A stretch of DNA of 64,000 nucleotides from JAWSVE01 sp033852115 (GCA_033852115.1 JAWSVE010000001.1:124001-188000); one strand, 5' to 3'. Positions 27,981 to 37,428 are shown, counted from the stretch's first letter. A program made the numbers and translations. Notes: generated from the letters alone by a model not told the origin.

Positions 27981-30521
27981 ATGAAGATGCAATTCAGCGT
28001 AATTCTTGAAGGTGCCTGTGAAGAATATTCAGCTTCCACAGAAGACTCTAAATCAGAGGTAGAAAGGTTTTTGCACTCTGTTAAAGTGTCTCCGCAACTC
28101 CTCACCAAACTCACATCGAATAACGCCATCACCTTAAAAAACGGCTTAAAATACGATGAAGCAATTAAGATCTGCGACCGCCTGGGAGAGTTTGGTCTAG
28201 ACTGTTTTATCGACCCCCCAACTAAACCCGAAGAAAACGAAGAACCCGTACTAGCGAGTACCGCGAACGTCCACAACATGGCGGACAGCGCACACAAGGC
28301 TCGCAAAGAACAGCCGTCCAAACCAAAAGAGAATTCAAAACCGGCCCGAAGCAACGTCACGCCTCTGCGTCGACCTGAACCCATACGGAAAAAACTAGAG
28401 GGTAAAAAACCAGCCAAGCAGCCCGACCTAGCAACCGCGTTAAGGCAAATTAAAACCCTATTTCAGCTTCCAAAGGAAGGTGCCATAAAGCACAGCACCT
28501 CGCAGTCAAAAAGATTCGCGGCTTTATCCCACACGATAACCCTGATGAGCATTTGCCTTGGTTACCCAATATTAATCGCCGGTCTAACGGTAATGTCCGC
28601 TTTTGGTGTTTATAGTCTTTTTACGCTAGTGAGCCAATTCAGTATTTTGTTCGCAATCATTAGCGCAGGAGTACTCTCTTGCTGCGCAGGCGCTATCATT
28701 TTTATCCTGCTAACACCGCTTTGGAGTCGACAAGCGGCACCTGTTGAGAGCATTTTTCTGAAGGAAGACGAAGAAGCCAAGTTTTTTGCTCTAGTTACCA
28801 TCTGCTGCAAAATCTTAGGCATTACACCACCCGCATCAATCAACTTAGTGCTGCCGCCAAACCCAAATTTCTCGTATGCCATGCGCTGCGAAACCGAATC
28901 TCCTCGGGAGCAACTATTACGCATCGGCTCGAAGCATGACACCGGTTACACGTTATCTATTAACGCTCTGCACATACGTTTTTTTAGCGCCCGCGAATTC
29001 TGCGGGTACCTGGCGGCCACATGTGCTAGGTATAGTGTTCCAGCGCTTCGATATAATTGTATCCTAGAGCAATATGCTACTAATCTGCTATTCGAGTTTT
29101 CACGAAACACCTCGGTTAGCAGCCACAGCCTATCTAAACTTGCTCAAAATACACCAAGCATATCAACAGCCGCTACAAGGCTTGGGCAACTTGTTTCGGG
29201 CATTGAGTCTTTCCCAAGGGCTTATAGTAAATTGACGACCAACATCCTCAGGAAAAAACTAGCCGAGCCACCGCGCTTTACAAAAGAGTTCCAAGCCTGT
29301 GTAGAAGGCTCTAAAAAACAGCAATTAACCACTCAGACGCTAGAGAATGCCGATATATTTTACCGCTTGGCGCTAGAAGAATTACTAGAAAACAATTCAT
29401 CCAACGAATTTATCAATGACATACCCGAGTTTGCTCGACTCCTATTGAAGGAGTCGTCAACGGAAACTACAAGCACTCAGGAAATGAGTGCGGTCGAAGC
29501 CACCAACAGTATCATTGTCAAAGATTTTCCGATTCGAAATTTGCTAGTAGGACGATCAAAATACAGTGCACAATTAACAGCTGAACTGCTCTACCAAAAC
29601 GGCATTAAAATCAAAAAAGAAAACCTCATTACCATCAAGTCTTTTAGAGCCAACTTAGAAAAACAACGTAAGCTAAAAGCACTGTCTGACGAATACTTTA
29701 GCCACTGGTTTAGTACACAGCAATTCTGGAGACTCCCGTCTATTGACTCTTTTAAAAACCTCCATAGTGACGCAGTAATGAAGCAGTTGGACCACTGCAT
29801 TGAGCGTATTCGTTTCGCCTCTCCTGACCGGAATAACCATGTCGAAACACATCATAAGCAGGTCCAGCAAATTGCAGAGCTACAAGCTTCAAACAAACTA
29901 AAACAAAGCGGAATTGAGTTAGCAACTAAAACAACGCATATCGCGGGCACTGAACAAGAGAAGTATCTCAAAAAAGTATTATTTGACTTTAAAGAGCTCA
30001 CTACTGAGCTCGGCCAGCAAAATGCGCTAATGGGAGAACGGCTCGCGTTAGGCCTATTACTCGATGTTCAAAGACACGCAACTACTCAAAAGCTTCACCA
30101 AAGTCTCCGCGAGATTGGCGAATATGGAAATAAAGTGACTCAGCTCCGTACATATTTAATAGAGTTTTCTCTTCTTCTGCGTAACCAGCCCAAGAAATAT
30201 TCGCAACACCACCAACTCCAGACCAAGGAATTATCAAACAAAGTTAGCGAAGGTAGTAAAAATCTTCTAAGAACACTTAAACACTGCCCTTTCGACATGT
30301 GCGACCCTCGTTACTTAACCCTGGCACATTTTGCAGAAAATAAGCTGTCACTAGTTAACACAAACAACGCTGATGAACGAATTTTAGAAAGAGGAAAAGC
30401 CATTGTGAATGCCCTTGAACAAGGGTATGAACAAATGAGTTATGTAGCTGCTGCGTACGCATCGCGCATGGAAAAATTGTGTGGTGTGCAAAGTATTCGA
30501 AAAGCGGTAATGACCAAATAA
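27981..30521 (+). CDS. Membrane-anchored, zinc-motif-less M48-like protein
   Basis: I recognise no named gene. The N-terminal ~75 residues (MKMQFSVILEGACEEYS to FGLDCFIDPPT) form a small soluble domain, followed by a charged Pro/Lys-rich linker and two membrane segments (about residues 184-245). After that the layout follows large M48 peptidases: a beta strand and ARxFCGYLA helix near 335-345, then a stretch resembling the RLAGS segment (ACVEGSKKQQLTTQTLENAD). Where M48 enzymes have HExxH this protein has ATCAR, and the downstream metal-ligand Glu region is also unmatched. If the homology is right it is a catalytically dead relative. The start could also be the upstream GTG at 27888. Confidence 0.7.
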   Translation: MKMQFSVILEGACEEYSASTEDSKSEVERFLHSVKVSPQLLTKLTSNNAITLKNGLKYDEAIKICDRLGEFGLDCFIDPPTKPEENEEPVLASTANVHNMADSAHKARKEQPSKPKENSKPARSNVTPLRRPEPIRKKLEGKKPAKQPDLATALRQIKTLFQLPKEGAIKHSTSQSKRFAALSHTITLMSICLGYPILIAGLTVMSAFGVYSLFTLVSQFSILFAIISAGVLSCCAGAIIFILLTPLWSRQAAPVESIFLKEDEEAKFFALVTICCKILGITPPASINLVLPPNPNFSYAMRCETESPREQLLRIGSKHDTGYTLSINALHIRFFSAREFCGYLAATCARYSVPALRYNCILEQYATNLLFEFSRNTSVSSHSLSKLAQNTPSISTAATRLGQLVSGIESFPRAYSKLTTNILRKKLAEPPRFTKEFQACVEGSKKQQLTTQTLENADIFYRLALEELLENNSSNEFINDIPEFARLLLKESSTETTSTQEMSAVEATNSIIVKDFPIRNLLVGRSKYSAQLTAELLYQNGIKIKKENLITIKSFRANLEKQRKLKALSDEYFSHWFSTQQFWRLPSIDSFKNLHSDAVMKQLDHCIERIRFASPDRNNHVETHHKQVQQIAELQASNKLKQSGIELATKTTHIAGTEQEKYLKKVLFDFKELTTELGQQNALMGERLALGLLLDVQRHATTQKLHQSLREIGEYGNKVTQLRTYLIEFSLLLRNQPKKYSQHHQLQTKELSNKVSEGSKNLLRTLKHCPFDMCDPRYLTLAHFAENKLSLVNTNNADERILERGKAIVNALEQGYEQMSYVAAAYASRMEKLCGVQSIRKAVMTK

Positions 30522-30703
30522 GTCGCGATAATACGATGTCATTATTGACCCATTCGTTTCAACATGTGTTAGGACGTTTATACCTTAGACATAAGAGCAG
30601 TACGAAAGTGTACAAAAGTGGCCGTCACATTGCATAGTTCAGAATCAATTGATGATGGTCTATTACGAACGCAGCCTATGATTACGAGAGAAGCACCGAA
30701 AGC

Positions 30704-31189
30704 TCATGAGAGCGCCTTTCGAATATGATCTGCAGAGAAACCACGGTATTGCAAAAATCGATATTGCTTCGCTTGCTGTTTTCTATCTTGAGTGGCGTTT
30801 TCACCATATTTACGAGCACAAACATCTTTCGCTAGCGCCACCCATTCAGACGGATCAAACGCTTCAAGATTCATCGCTATCACGCTTTTTTCAACACCAC
30901 GCTGACGCAACTCCATACCGATTCGGTTTGGCCCCTGACCTCGCCTTACCCGCGATGCTACAAACGCTTCGGCAAACCGCTCATCTGATTGCAGGTTTTC
31001 TGACTGGAGCTGCTTAATTGCTTCGGTAATTAAGGAAAGATCTCTAGGAAATCGCTTTTGGAGTTTTTGATACAGCTCTTGAGCCGAATGCTCGCGACGC
31101 GCAAGTAGATTCATTGCGGAAAAACGGACAGCGCCGAGCGACGCTGTCCCAGTAGACGACTCGGAAGTCGTGGCCAGAGTTTTAGTCAT
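30704..31189 (-). CDS. recX: RecA regulator RecX
   Basis: Small RecA-filament modulator (161 aa). Three-helix repeats are visible: FSAMNLLARREHSAQELYQK, LQSENLQSDERFAEAFVASR with the RRGQGPNRIGMELRQRGV motif that defines the family, and the C-terminal AKQYRFLQYRGFSADHIRKAL. It follows the recA fragment by 26 bp in the same direction, the normal recA-recX arrangement. The gene looks intact even though recA upstream is broken. Confidence 0.94.
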   Translation of the reverse strand: MTKTLATTSESSTGTASLGAVRFSAMNLLARREHSAQELYQKLQKRFPRDLSLITEAIKQLQSENLQSDERFAEAFVASRVRRGQGPNRIGMELRQRGVEKSVIAMNLEAFDPSEWVALAKDVCARKYGENATQDRKQQAKQYRFLQYRGFSADHIRKALS

Positions 31190-31215
31190 AGGACTAAAAG
31201 GAGAAAAATAAACAG

Positions 31216-31651
31216 TTACTTGGCTTCAAGCTCAACGACATTATCATCAGCCGCTTCACCCTCAGAGCCTTCACCAAGCAGCTCTTGACGAATTTTAGTT
31301 TCTAGCGCCTGCACAATTTCCGGGTTCTCTTCCAAGAAGCGAACCACATTATTTTTGCCTTGACCGATTTTAGTTCCTTGGTAGCTGTACCATGCACCAG
31401 ATTTCTCAACAAGGCCCAGCTGCACACCAAAGTCGATAATCTCGCCTAAATGGTTAATGCCTTTACCGTATAAGATTTGAAATTCGGTCTGCTTAAAGGG
31501 CGGTGCGACCTTGTTTTTAACAACTTTAACGCGAGTTTCATTACCAGTAACTTCATCACCATCTTTGACCGAGCCAATGCGGCGAATATCTAAACGTACT
31601 GAAGAGTAGAACTTCAAAGCGTTACCACCAGTAGTAGTCTCTGGGTTAGAT
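31216..31651 (-). pseudogene. recA: 3' fragment of recA (codons from about 205 on)
   Basis: The last ~145 codons of RecA are intact: NPETTTGGNALKFYSSVRLD, ETRVKVVKNKVAPPFKQTEF, ILYGKGINHLGEIIDFGV, GAWYSYQGTKIGQGKNN and an acidic tail. The match begins exactly at the NPETTTGG motif (E. coli residue 205, loop L2). Everything N-terminal of it, including Walker A, Walker B and loop L1, is absent from the window. Immediately upstream the frame continues for about 30 unrelated codons (GTG start at 31734) before a TGA. The fragment cannot bind ATP. It marks the left junction of foreign DNA, or less likely an assembly error. Confidence 0.88.
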
Positions 31652-31734
31652 CTACTATTGAGAAATACGTCACATTCTGTACAGACCCAATCATCAGTAT
31701 CCACACACCAACCACAATCCGCTGACAACCCCAC
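31652..31734 (-). other. Non-RecA in-frame extension with two CxxC pairs
   Basis: Upstream of the recA break the same frame reads about 28 codons that do not match RecA, from a possible GTG at 31734. They contain CGWC and CTEC ten residues apart, resembling half a zinc ribbon. There is no strong ribosome site. It may be a chance fusion frame at the junction or the remnant of an element-encoded protein end. Confidence 0.3.
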
Positions 31735-31874
31735 CCAGAATACTCACCCGCATCGACGAAGTAAAACTCCTTACCCAAAAGAAATCCACCATCAACCGAC
31801 CAATCGATCCAAATTTGACGGGCTATTTATTCGTGTCACGGTTTCATCTCACTTTCAAACAAGAGGCATTTGAT

Positions 31875-32174
31875 ATGGCACGATACCGAGTGGGAAATAG
31901 CTACCTTTCACAGCACGAATACGATCAACATGTTTTTGAGCATGCTGCTGGCGTAATTATGATCATCGGAGCGTCTATAGGTGGGCTGCTAGCCTATTAC
32001 TTCAGCAGCCCAGAATGGCCGAAACTTATACGACTTGGCCTTATCGTTGGTGCATCCATATATTTCGGGTATAAATCAGTACAGTACCACGCCATAATTC
32101 TTGCTGTTGTTCAACTAAGCCTCATGGGGATTGCAGCCTACCAATTAGTACCATTTATATGGTCACTCCTGTAA
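31875..32174 (+). CDS. Small membrane protein of unknown function
   Basis: A 99-aa protein starting at 31875 (MARYRVGNSYLSQHEYDQ) with AAGAGG 8 bp upstream; the longer frame to 31815 lacks a ribosome site. It has three predicted membrane segments: AAGVIMIIGASIGGLLAYYF, LIRLGLIVGASIYFGY, and IILAVVQLSLMGIAAYQLV. I recognise no family. It is the first gene inside the accessory region. A shortened, frame-broken copy of its central part lies at 49051-49132, beyond the defence genes, which suggests the gene travels with this DNA. Confidence 0.65.
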   Translation: MARYRVGNSYLSQHEYDQHVFEHAAGVIMIIGASIGGLLAYYFSSPEWPKLIRLGLIVGASIYFGYKSVQYHAIILAVVQLSLMGIAAYQLVPFIWSLL

Positions 32175-32374
32175 ACCAATACAAGACGGCACCCCTTTCA
32201 GTCAAGCCAATCCCCTCGTAAGAGAGGTGGTTGCGATGCCACACAAATATCTTGCTCGCCAAAAGCCTTTTTGCCCCCTTAAGGTGGCGCCACTCCTCAT
32301 TACTACTTGTTACGCTCTACAAAAAAACAGGGCATACTTCCTTAAAAACTAGATAAAGGCTAAAACCATACCCA

Positions 32375-35300
32375 ATGTATAAAGAAGCCGGAAAACTATT
32401 CTTCTCTCCAACCGACCTAACGACTTTCGTGAAAAGCCCGTTTGCATCTTGGATGCAGCGCCTTGAAGTCGAATCTCCACTGTCTGCTCCAGAGAAAGAC
32501 CCTGAATCTGAAATGACAAAGTCTCTGTCTCAGAAAGGCTATGAGCACGAACAGAATCTGCTCGACGACCTAATAAATCAGGGACTTCATGTTGAAGAGA
32601 TTACCGACGAGCTTATCTCCGAAGAAGAGCATGTACCCTTCAACCTAAAACACCAAGCCACCGTCGACGCTATAGATAGGGAAGTCGATGTTGTTTTTCA
32701 AGCCGCGCTACAAAGTGGTCCATTTAGAGGTTTTGCTGACTTTTTAGTTAAAAAAAGCACTTCATCCGGACAAAGTTACTACGAAGTTTGGGATACAAAG
32801 CTTTCATCAACTATCAAGCCGGCCCACATCATTCAATTGTGTTGCTACACAGATATACTTACCACCACCAAAGTAATCAAGCCAGATTCGTTCGTTGTTG
32901 TATTGGGCTCGGGCGAACAAGAGCGTCTTTATGTGGATGACTATTTTCACTATTACCTTGCCCTAAAGGATAGATTCCTACGATTTCATGATGAATTTGA
33001 TGAAAACAATATGCCTGACCCAGCGAACTCTAAAATGTTTGGACGCTGGGAAACATTTGCCACTGAACAACTAAAAGCGCGAGATCATGTTTCTTTAATC
33101 GCAAACATTACTCGAACCCAAGTCAAGAAACTCTGTGCCGCTGGGGTAGAAAGCAGAGAAAAGTTATTATCCGCTCACCATTCTGAAATCAACGGTATCC
33201 AAGTAGATATTTTTGAAAAATTAAAGAAGCAAGCCAGCCTACAACTAAAAACTAACGGTCGTATTCCGCCACAATTTGAAATCAAACACTCTGAGCAGCA
33301 AACTCATATTGGGCTGACTTTGCTACCACCACACTCAGCAATGGATATATTTTTTGATATCGAGGGATACCCTCTTACTAAAGGTGGACTGGAATATCTG
33401 TGGGGCTCCACCTATTACGATGAATCTGGCAATAGAGCGTTCAGAGATTTTTGGGCTCATAACGCCGACCAAGAAAAGGCTGCCTTTGAAGCATTTATTC
33501 AGTGGGTTTACAAACGCTGGACAGCTGACCCTGCAATGCATATTTATCATTACGCAAATTATGAAATTGCAGCATGCCGAAAACTCATGGGGCGCTACGG
33601 GGTTTGCGAATATGAACTGGACCAGTTACTAAGAAATGATGTATTTGTTGACCTATACAAAATAGTAATACATGGACTAGTCGTAGGAGAGCCAAGGTAC
33701 TCCATCAAGAACATCGAGCATCTTTATCGCGGGCAGCGTGACACAGAGGTCGAATCTGGCGGCGACTCCGTAGTTGTCTATGAAAAATGGCAAACACTCC
33801 ATAGAGCAGGCTTAGAAAATGACAACTGGCAAGAATCAGAAATACTTCGAGATATCCGAGACTACAATATCGATGACTGCAACTCTACTGAAGAGCTCAC
33901 AATTTGGCTTCGAAAGCAACAAGCAGAACACAACATTCCCTATATGGGCACAACAGAAACTGTTGAGCCCGACATTTCGGAAGAGGTCACTGCTAGAAGC
34001 ACTCTAAGAGACGAACTCTTGGACAAAGTCCACCTGCAGCCTGAGCCCCAAAAAAGCGTTACCGAGAATCTTGCATGGTCTCTGGAATTCCACCGAAGAG
34101 AAATAAAGCCACTCTACTGGCGCCTCTTCGATCGCCTAGGTATGGAGCACAATGAATTATTGGACGATATGGACTGCCTGGCAATGTGTCACCGCACCGA
34201 TCGAGAACCGTTCAAGCCAACAGCCAGGTCAAGGAACATGGCATACGAATACCAGATGAGCGTGGATCAAGAATTCAAGCCTCCTCGCCTAGCCTCACTT
34301 TACCTCCTTGAACCCGAACAGAGGAAAGTAAATCTAATTAAAGACCAGTCAGATTTTGATAGCGGCCTCATTGTCATTCAAGCCAGCCATGATCCAGCCC
34401 CCCTTATCACTCTCATTCCCGATGAATACATAAGTCCCGGCCAAATTCCTCAGGCCATTGACGACGTTATCAATGATTACAACACGTTAAGCGATTCCGA
34501 ATTCGACTCCAAGCACAGCGCAATAGCAGACTATTTGTTTCGTAGAAAACCCAATATTAAGGGCTGCAGAGGAAACATAGTCCATAGCGAAATACCCGAC
34601 GAAAAACTAAAAGAAACCATAACGGCAATCAACAATCTCAATAAAAGCTACCTCATAATCCAAGGCCCGCCGGGCTCAGGAAAAACCTATACCGGAAAAC
34701 ATGTTATTGCCAACTTACTTTCTCAAGGCAAGAGCGTGGGCATTTCCAGCAATAGTCATAAAGCCATTAATCACCTTCTCTGCGGCGTTGCCACATACTG
34801 TAAAGAACAACAAATCGCTGCGGCGACCTACGCCACCAAAAATACCGGAGAAGAATTACAAGAAGCTGGGGTGGAGATCCTGACAAGCCGAGAACTCGCT
34901 GACAAAGCTGGCCCAGGCGTCGTCATCGGCACCACTGCGTGGGGGTTCTGTCGATCTGACCTAATCAATACTTTTGACTATCTATTCATTGATGAAGCCG
35001 GACAAGTCCCCATGGCCCGCCTCGTTGGAATGAGTCGTGCAACAGATAACCTTATATTAATGGGGGACCAAATGCAGCTAAGCCAGCCCTCGCAAGGAAC
35101 ACATCCTGCCGAGAGCGGATTATCCATTCTGGATTACGCGCTAGGCGATACCGCTATCGTAGACAATGACATGGGCATTTTTCTCGGAACGAGCTTCAGA
35201 ATGCACTCCAAGATTAACGAGTTTATCAGTCCAGCCTTTTACCAGGGAAAGCTACTCACAGAACCACAAAACGATACACAAGAGCTCCTAATAGGTAACA

Positions 35301-35794
35301 CCCAATGCAACCCACCCCTAAAAAGCGCAGGCGTCCAGTTTATTTCAGTTGAACACTCCGGCAACCAACAAGCTAGTGACGAGGAAGCCGAAAAAATTCT
35401 TGAGCTATCCAAAGCTTTGATGAACTGCCAATATCGAGACAAAAATGGAGTCACTCGACCGATCACTCTCCATGACATGCTTTTCCTAAGCCCCTATAAC
35501 CACCAAGTCAATCGTCTTCAGATGCTATTAGGTGCGGACGCAAAAGTGGGGACAGTGGACAAATTTCAAGGGCAAGAAGCTCCTATTGTGTTCTACAGCC
35601 TGTGCTCAAGTGAACCATCCGAATCGCCACGAGGGTTAGAGTTTCTTTACGACCGCAACCGCACCAACGTCGCAATATCTCGAGGCCAATGCCTGGTAAT
35701 CACAGTTGGAAACCCGACGCTTGCGTGCCCTGACACCTCTACAATTGAACAGATGAAACTTGCAAACAATATGTCACGACTGCTATCAATCTGA
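32375..35794 (+). CDS. TM0106-type RecB-like nuclease/SF1 helicase
   Basis: Large (1139 aa) predicted DNA-processing enzyme. Domains in order: a Cas4/RecB-like PD-(D/E)xK nuclease (GFADFLV near 118, YEVWDTKLS near 134, QLCCYTD near 155); an RNase H-fold DEDD-type exonuclease domain (IFFDIEGYPL near 325, DYNIDDCNSTEEL near 497); and a DNA2/UPF1-like superfamily 1 helicase (Walker A GPPGSGKTYTGKH near 763, Walker B FIDEAGQVP near 872, GDQMQLSQP, VDKFQGQEAP near 1061, RTNVAISRGQ). TM0106-type proteins with this architecture are seen in defence islands and near mobile DNA. It sits 134 bp upstream of the pPIWI_RE operon in the same direction but has its own intergenic region. Confidence 0.88.
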   Translation: MYKEAGKLFFSPTDLTTFVKSPFASWMQRLEVESPLSAPEKDPESEMTKSLSQKGYEHEQNLLDDLINQGLHVEEITDELISEEEHVPFNLKHQATVDAIDREVDVVFQAALQSGPFRGFADFLVKKSTSSGQSYYEVWDTKLSSTIKPAHIIQLCCYTDILTTTKVIKPDSFVVVLGSGEQERLYVDDYFHYYLALKDRFLRFHDEFDENNMPDPANSKMFGRWETFATEQLKARDHVSLIANITRTQVKKLCAAGVESREKLLSAHHSEINGIQVDIFEKLKKQASLQLKTNGRIPPQFEIKHSEQQTHIGLTLLPPHSAMDIFFDIEGYPLTKGGLEYLWGSTYYDESGNRAFRDFWAHNADQEKAAFEAFIQWVYKRWTADPAMHIYHYANYEIAACRKLMGRYGVCEYELDQLLRNDVFVDLYKIVIHGLVVGEPRYSIKNIEHLYRGQRDTEVESGGDSVVVYEKWQTLHRAGLENDNWQESEILRDIRDYNIDDCNSTEELTIWLRKQQAEHNIPYMGTTETVEPDISEEVTARSTLRDELLDKVHLQPEPQKSVTENLAWSLEFHRREIKPLYWRLFDRLGMEHNELLDDMDCLAMCHRTDREPFKPTARSRNMAYEYQMSVDQEFKPPRLASLYLLEPEQRKVNLIKDQSDFDSGLIVIQASHDPAPLITLIPDEYISPGQIPQAIDDVINDYNTLSDSEFDSKHSAIADYLFRRKPNIKGCRGNIVHSEIPDEKLKETITAINNLNKSYLIIQGPPGSGKTYTGKHVIANLLSQGKSVGISSNSHKAINHLLCGVATYCKEQQIAAATYATKNTGEELQEAGVEILTSRELADKAGPGVVIGTTAWGFCRSDLINTFDYLFIDEAGQVPMARLVGMSRATDNLILMGDQMQLSQPSQGTHPAESGLSILDYALGDTAIVDNDMGIFLGTSFRMHSKINEFISPAFYQGKLLTEPQNDTQELLIGNTQCNPPLKSAGVQFISVEHSGNQQASDEEAEKILELSKALMNCQYRDKNGVTRPITLHDMLFLSPYNHQVNRLQMLLGADAKVGTVDKFQGQEAPIVFYSLCSSEPSESPRGLEFLYDRNRTNVAISRGQCLVITVGNPTLACPDTSTIEQMKLANNMSRLLSI

Positions 35795-35821
35795 CCTGCC
35801 ACACGACCAGAACGCCAAAAT

Positions 35822-35913
35822 ACTACAGTAATAAGTGTAATATTTTGCAATAATTCTAGTTTAGACCTTGAATACTACAGTTATAAGTGTAATATTACAC
35901 CTAACACTGTAGT
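35822..35913 (+). promoter_or_regulatory. Three-copy 20-bp operator before the pPIWI_RE operon
   Basis: The motif ACTACAGTNATAAGTGTAAT occurs at 35822-35841 and 35874-35893 as direct repeats (19/20 identical) and again inverted at 35894-35913 (17/20). Copies two and three abut to give a 40-bp dyad centred on AATATT, 15 bp before the ATG of the first operon gene. That gene begins with a MerR-like helix-turn-helix, so autoregulation by its own product is likely. Confidence 0.75.
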
Positions 35914-35928
35914 TTCTTATGGCTAGAT

Positions 35929-37428
35929 ATGAATATTGAATTATCGCAATACTCTGAATGGAGCGGATCACAAGACGGGTTAGTAGCCCTTGTTGGCGAA
36001 CTCAGCCCTCTCCTAATTCCGGGCGACCAACCCATCACTAAAAGAACGCTCATTTATTACCGCGGCAAAGGGGTCATCTCGCCCGCAAACGGTAAAAAGT
36101 ATGGCTACCTTCATCTGGCACAATGCCTAGCAGCAAGAAAACTGATTTCACACGGATGGACTGTGAGCCAACTGGCACAACTGATAGCCAATGTTGATGA
36201 ATGGACCCTCACACAAGTCGCATACGGGGAAATCGAAGCCGATGCTGCCATAGGACTTAGTGCATCGCCTGCCGCCCAAGATTTAAAGCCGAACGAGCTA
36301 AACGATAAAGCCTTTAATGTAACCCCTGATTTACCTCTCCCAGAGCTGGCTGTACAAATGCTGGCAATTGGAGTCTGTGACAGTTTTAACCGCGTAATTG
36401 ATGAGCACAAAATTGTAAACGGGAACGATATCCCCTTTAACCTAAAGAGAGCTATGGGACTACTGGGGCGCCTTTGCATTGAGGAGGGTAAAGAGGACTC
36501 CTTCGCGTCCATTCATGACACATTAACGCTCTGTAAACTGCCCTTTAACGATGCCTCCTGGGCTCTCTCTGCATTTAAAGACGCACATTTTGAGCTAGGT
36601 TCTGTCAATCTAATTGACCAAGACCATCGGTGCCCAACTCAGGATTGCGTAGAACTTGCCAGCGGCGGTAATGAAGCCAATATCAAAGAGCAGTTCAGTT
36701 TTGAGCTTTTAACTCAGCTGTGTTCAGGCTTTGGAACACAAAAACACAGAGTCTACACGTCAGTGCGACGGTTCATTGGTGAAAAACCGGTCACAACAGG
36801 GCGTGAAATTGCTGCTCACGCCAAAAAGCACTCAATGGCAAAGATCGAACAGTTTTTATCCCGAGAAGTGTACTCCCCGATAGGAAGCCACATATTGATT
36901 GATGAGCGACTTTATTTATGCCCCAAATGCGGAGCGCCGATCCGCAAGGTCGAAGAAAAACTTGGAAAATGTACGATTAAACAATGCCCCGATTATGGGA
37001 AGCATATACCGCTCATTGACGGCCGCAAGCCCGAAGCCGATAGCCTTGTTTTAAAGCCTCACTTACTTTCTTTTTGGTTTGGCCCTTCAATCGATGAGCT
37101 AGCGGTATATGAGTTGGCAAGAAAACTACTGCCAGAGACTGAGATTCAGTTATACCCTGAGAGTGATGCCTGCGATATCTCAATTGACGGATATGATATC
37201 GGTATTGACGTAAAATCTTATTCAAGCCCATACCTATTAGCGAACGCCCTTAACAGAACCATTGGACGTCTCAACCGATACACCAAGAAGATTATTGCTG
37301 TCAGTGACACCTCGATATCTCGCCACAGAGATTATCTCGCCACCCTAAAAAGATACTATAACAACGAAATTCCCATCGAGTTCATGTCCGTATCAAGCGT
37401 TAAAAATATGATAAGGAGTGAGCGATGA
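35929..37428 (+). CDS. pPIWI_RE system REase protein with MerR-like HTH
   Basis: First gene of a pPIWI_RE three-gene island (family defined by Burroughs, Iyer and Aravind). The 499-aa protein starts with a MerR-type winged HTH (residues about 37-90: RTLIYYRGKGVISPANG, YGYLHLAQCLAARKLIS, GWTVSQLAQL). A helical middle region follows, then a four-Cys zinc-ribbon-like element (CPKC near 330, later C and CP) and a C-terminal restriction-endonuclease-fold domain with ACDISIDGYDIGIDVKSY near 413-430, giving the D...D-x-K catalytic pattern. The stop overlaps the helicase start by 4 bp (ATGA), so the two are translationally coupled. The presumed role is nuclease effector and transcription regulator. 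Confidence 0.82.
   Translation: MNIELSQYSEWSGSQDGLVALVGELSPLLIPGDQPITKRTLIYYRGKGVISPANGKKYGYLHLAQCLAARKLISHGWTVSQLAQLIANVDEWTLTQVAYGEIEADAAIGLSASPAAQDLKPNELNDKAFNVTPDLPLPELAVQMLAIGVCDSFNRVIDEHKIVNGNDIPFNLKRAMGLLGRLCIEEGKEDSFASIHDTLTLCKLPFNDASWALSAFKDAHFELGSVNLIDQDHRCPTQDCVELASGGNEANIKEQFSFELLTQLCSGFGTQKHRVYTSVRRFIGEKPVTTGREIAAHAKKHSMAKIEQFLSREVYSPIGSHILIDERLYLCPKCGAPIRKVEEKLGKCTIKQCPDYGKHIPLIDGRKPEADSLVLKPHLLSFWFGPSIDELAVYELARKLLPETEIQLYPESDACDISIDGYDIGIDVKSYSSPYLLANALNRTIGRLNRYTKKIIAVSDTSISRHRDYLATLKRYYNNEIPIEFMSVSSVKNMIRSER

Noticed and set aside
27827..28417. 196-codon minus-strand frame opposite the M48-like gene
   Set aside because: It lies wholly antisense to the longer frame, has Ser/Leu-rich shadow composition and no known motifs.
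31641..31660. Group I or group II intron 3' boundary at the recA break
   Set aside because: The base before the exon match is not the terminal G of a group I intron, the bases do not fit a group II AY end, and no ribozyme or intron-encoded protein was recognised nearby.
31652..31734. Intein at the recA break
   Set aside because: There is no C-terminal His-Asn followed by Cys/Ser/Thr and no splicing-domain motifs in the short open stretch.
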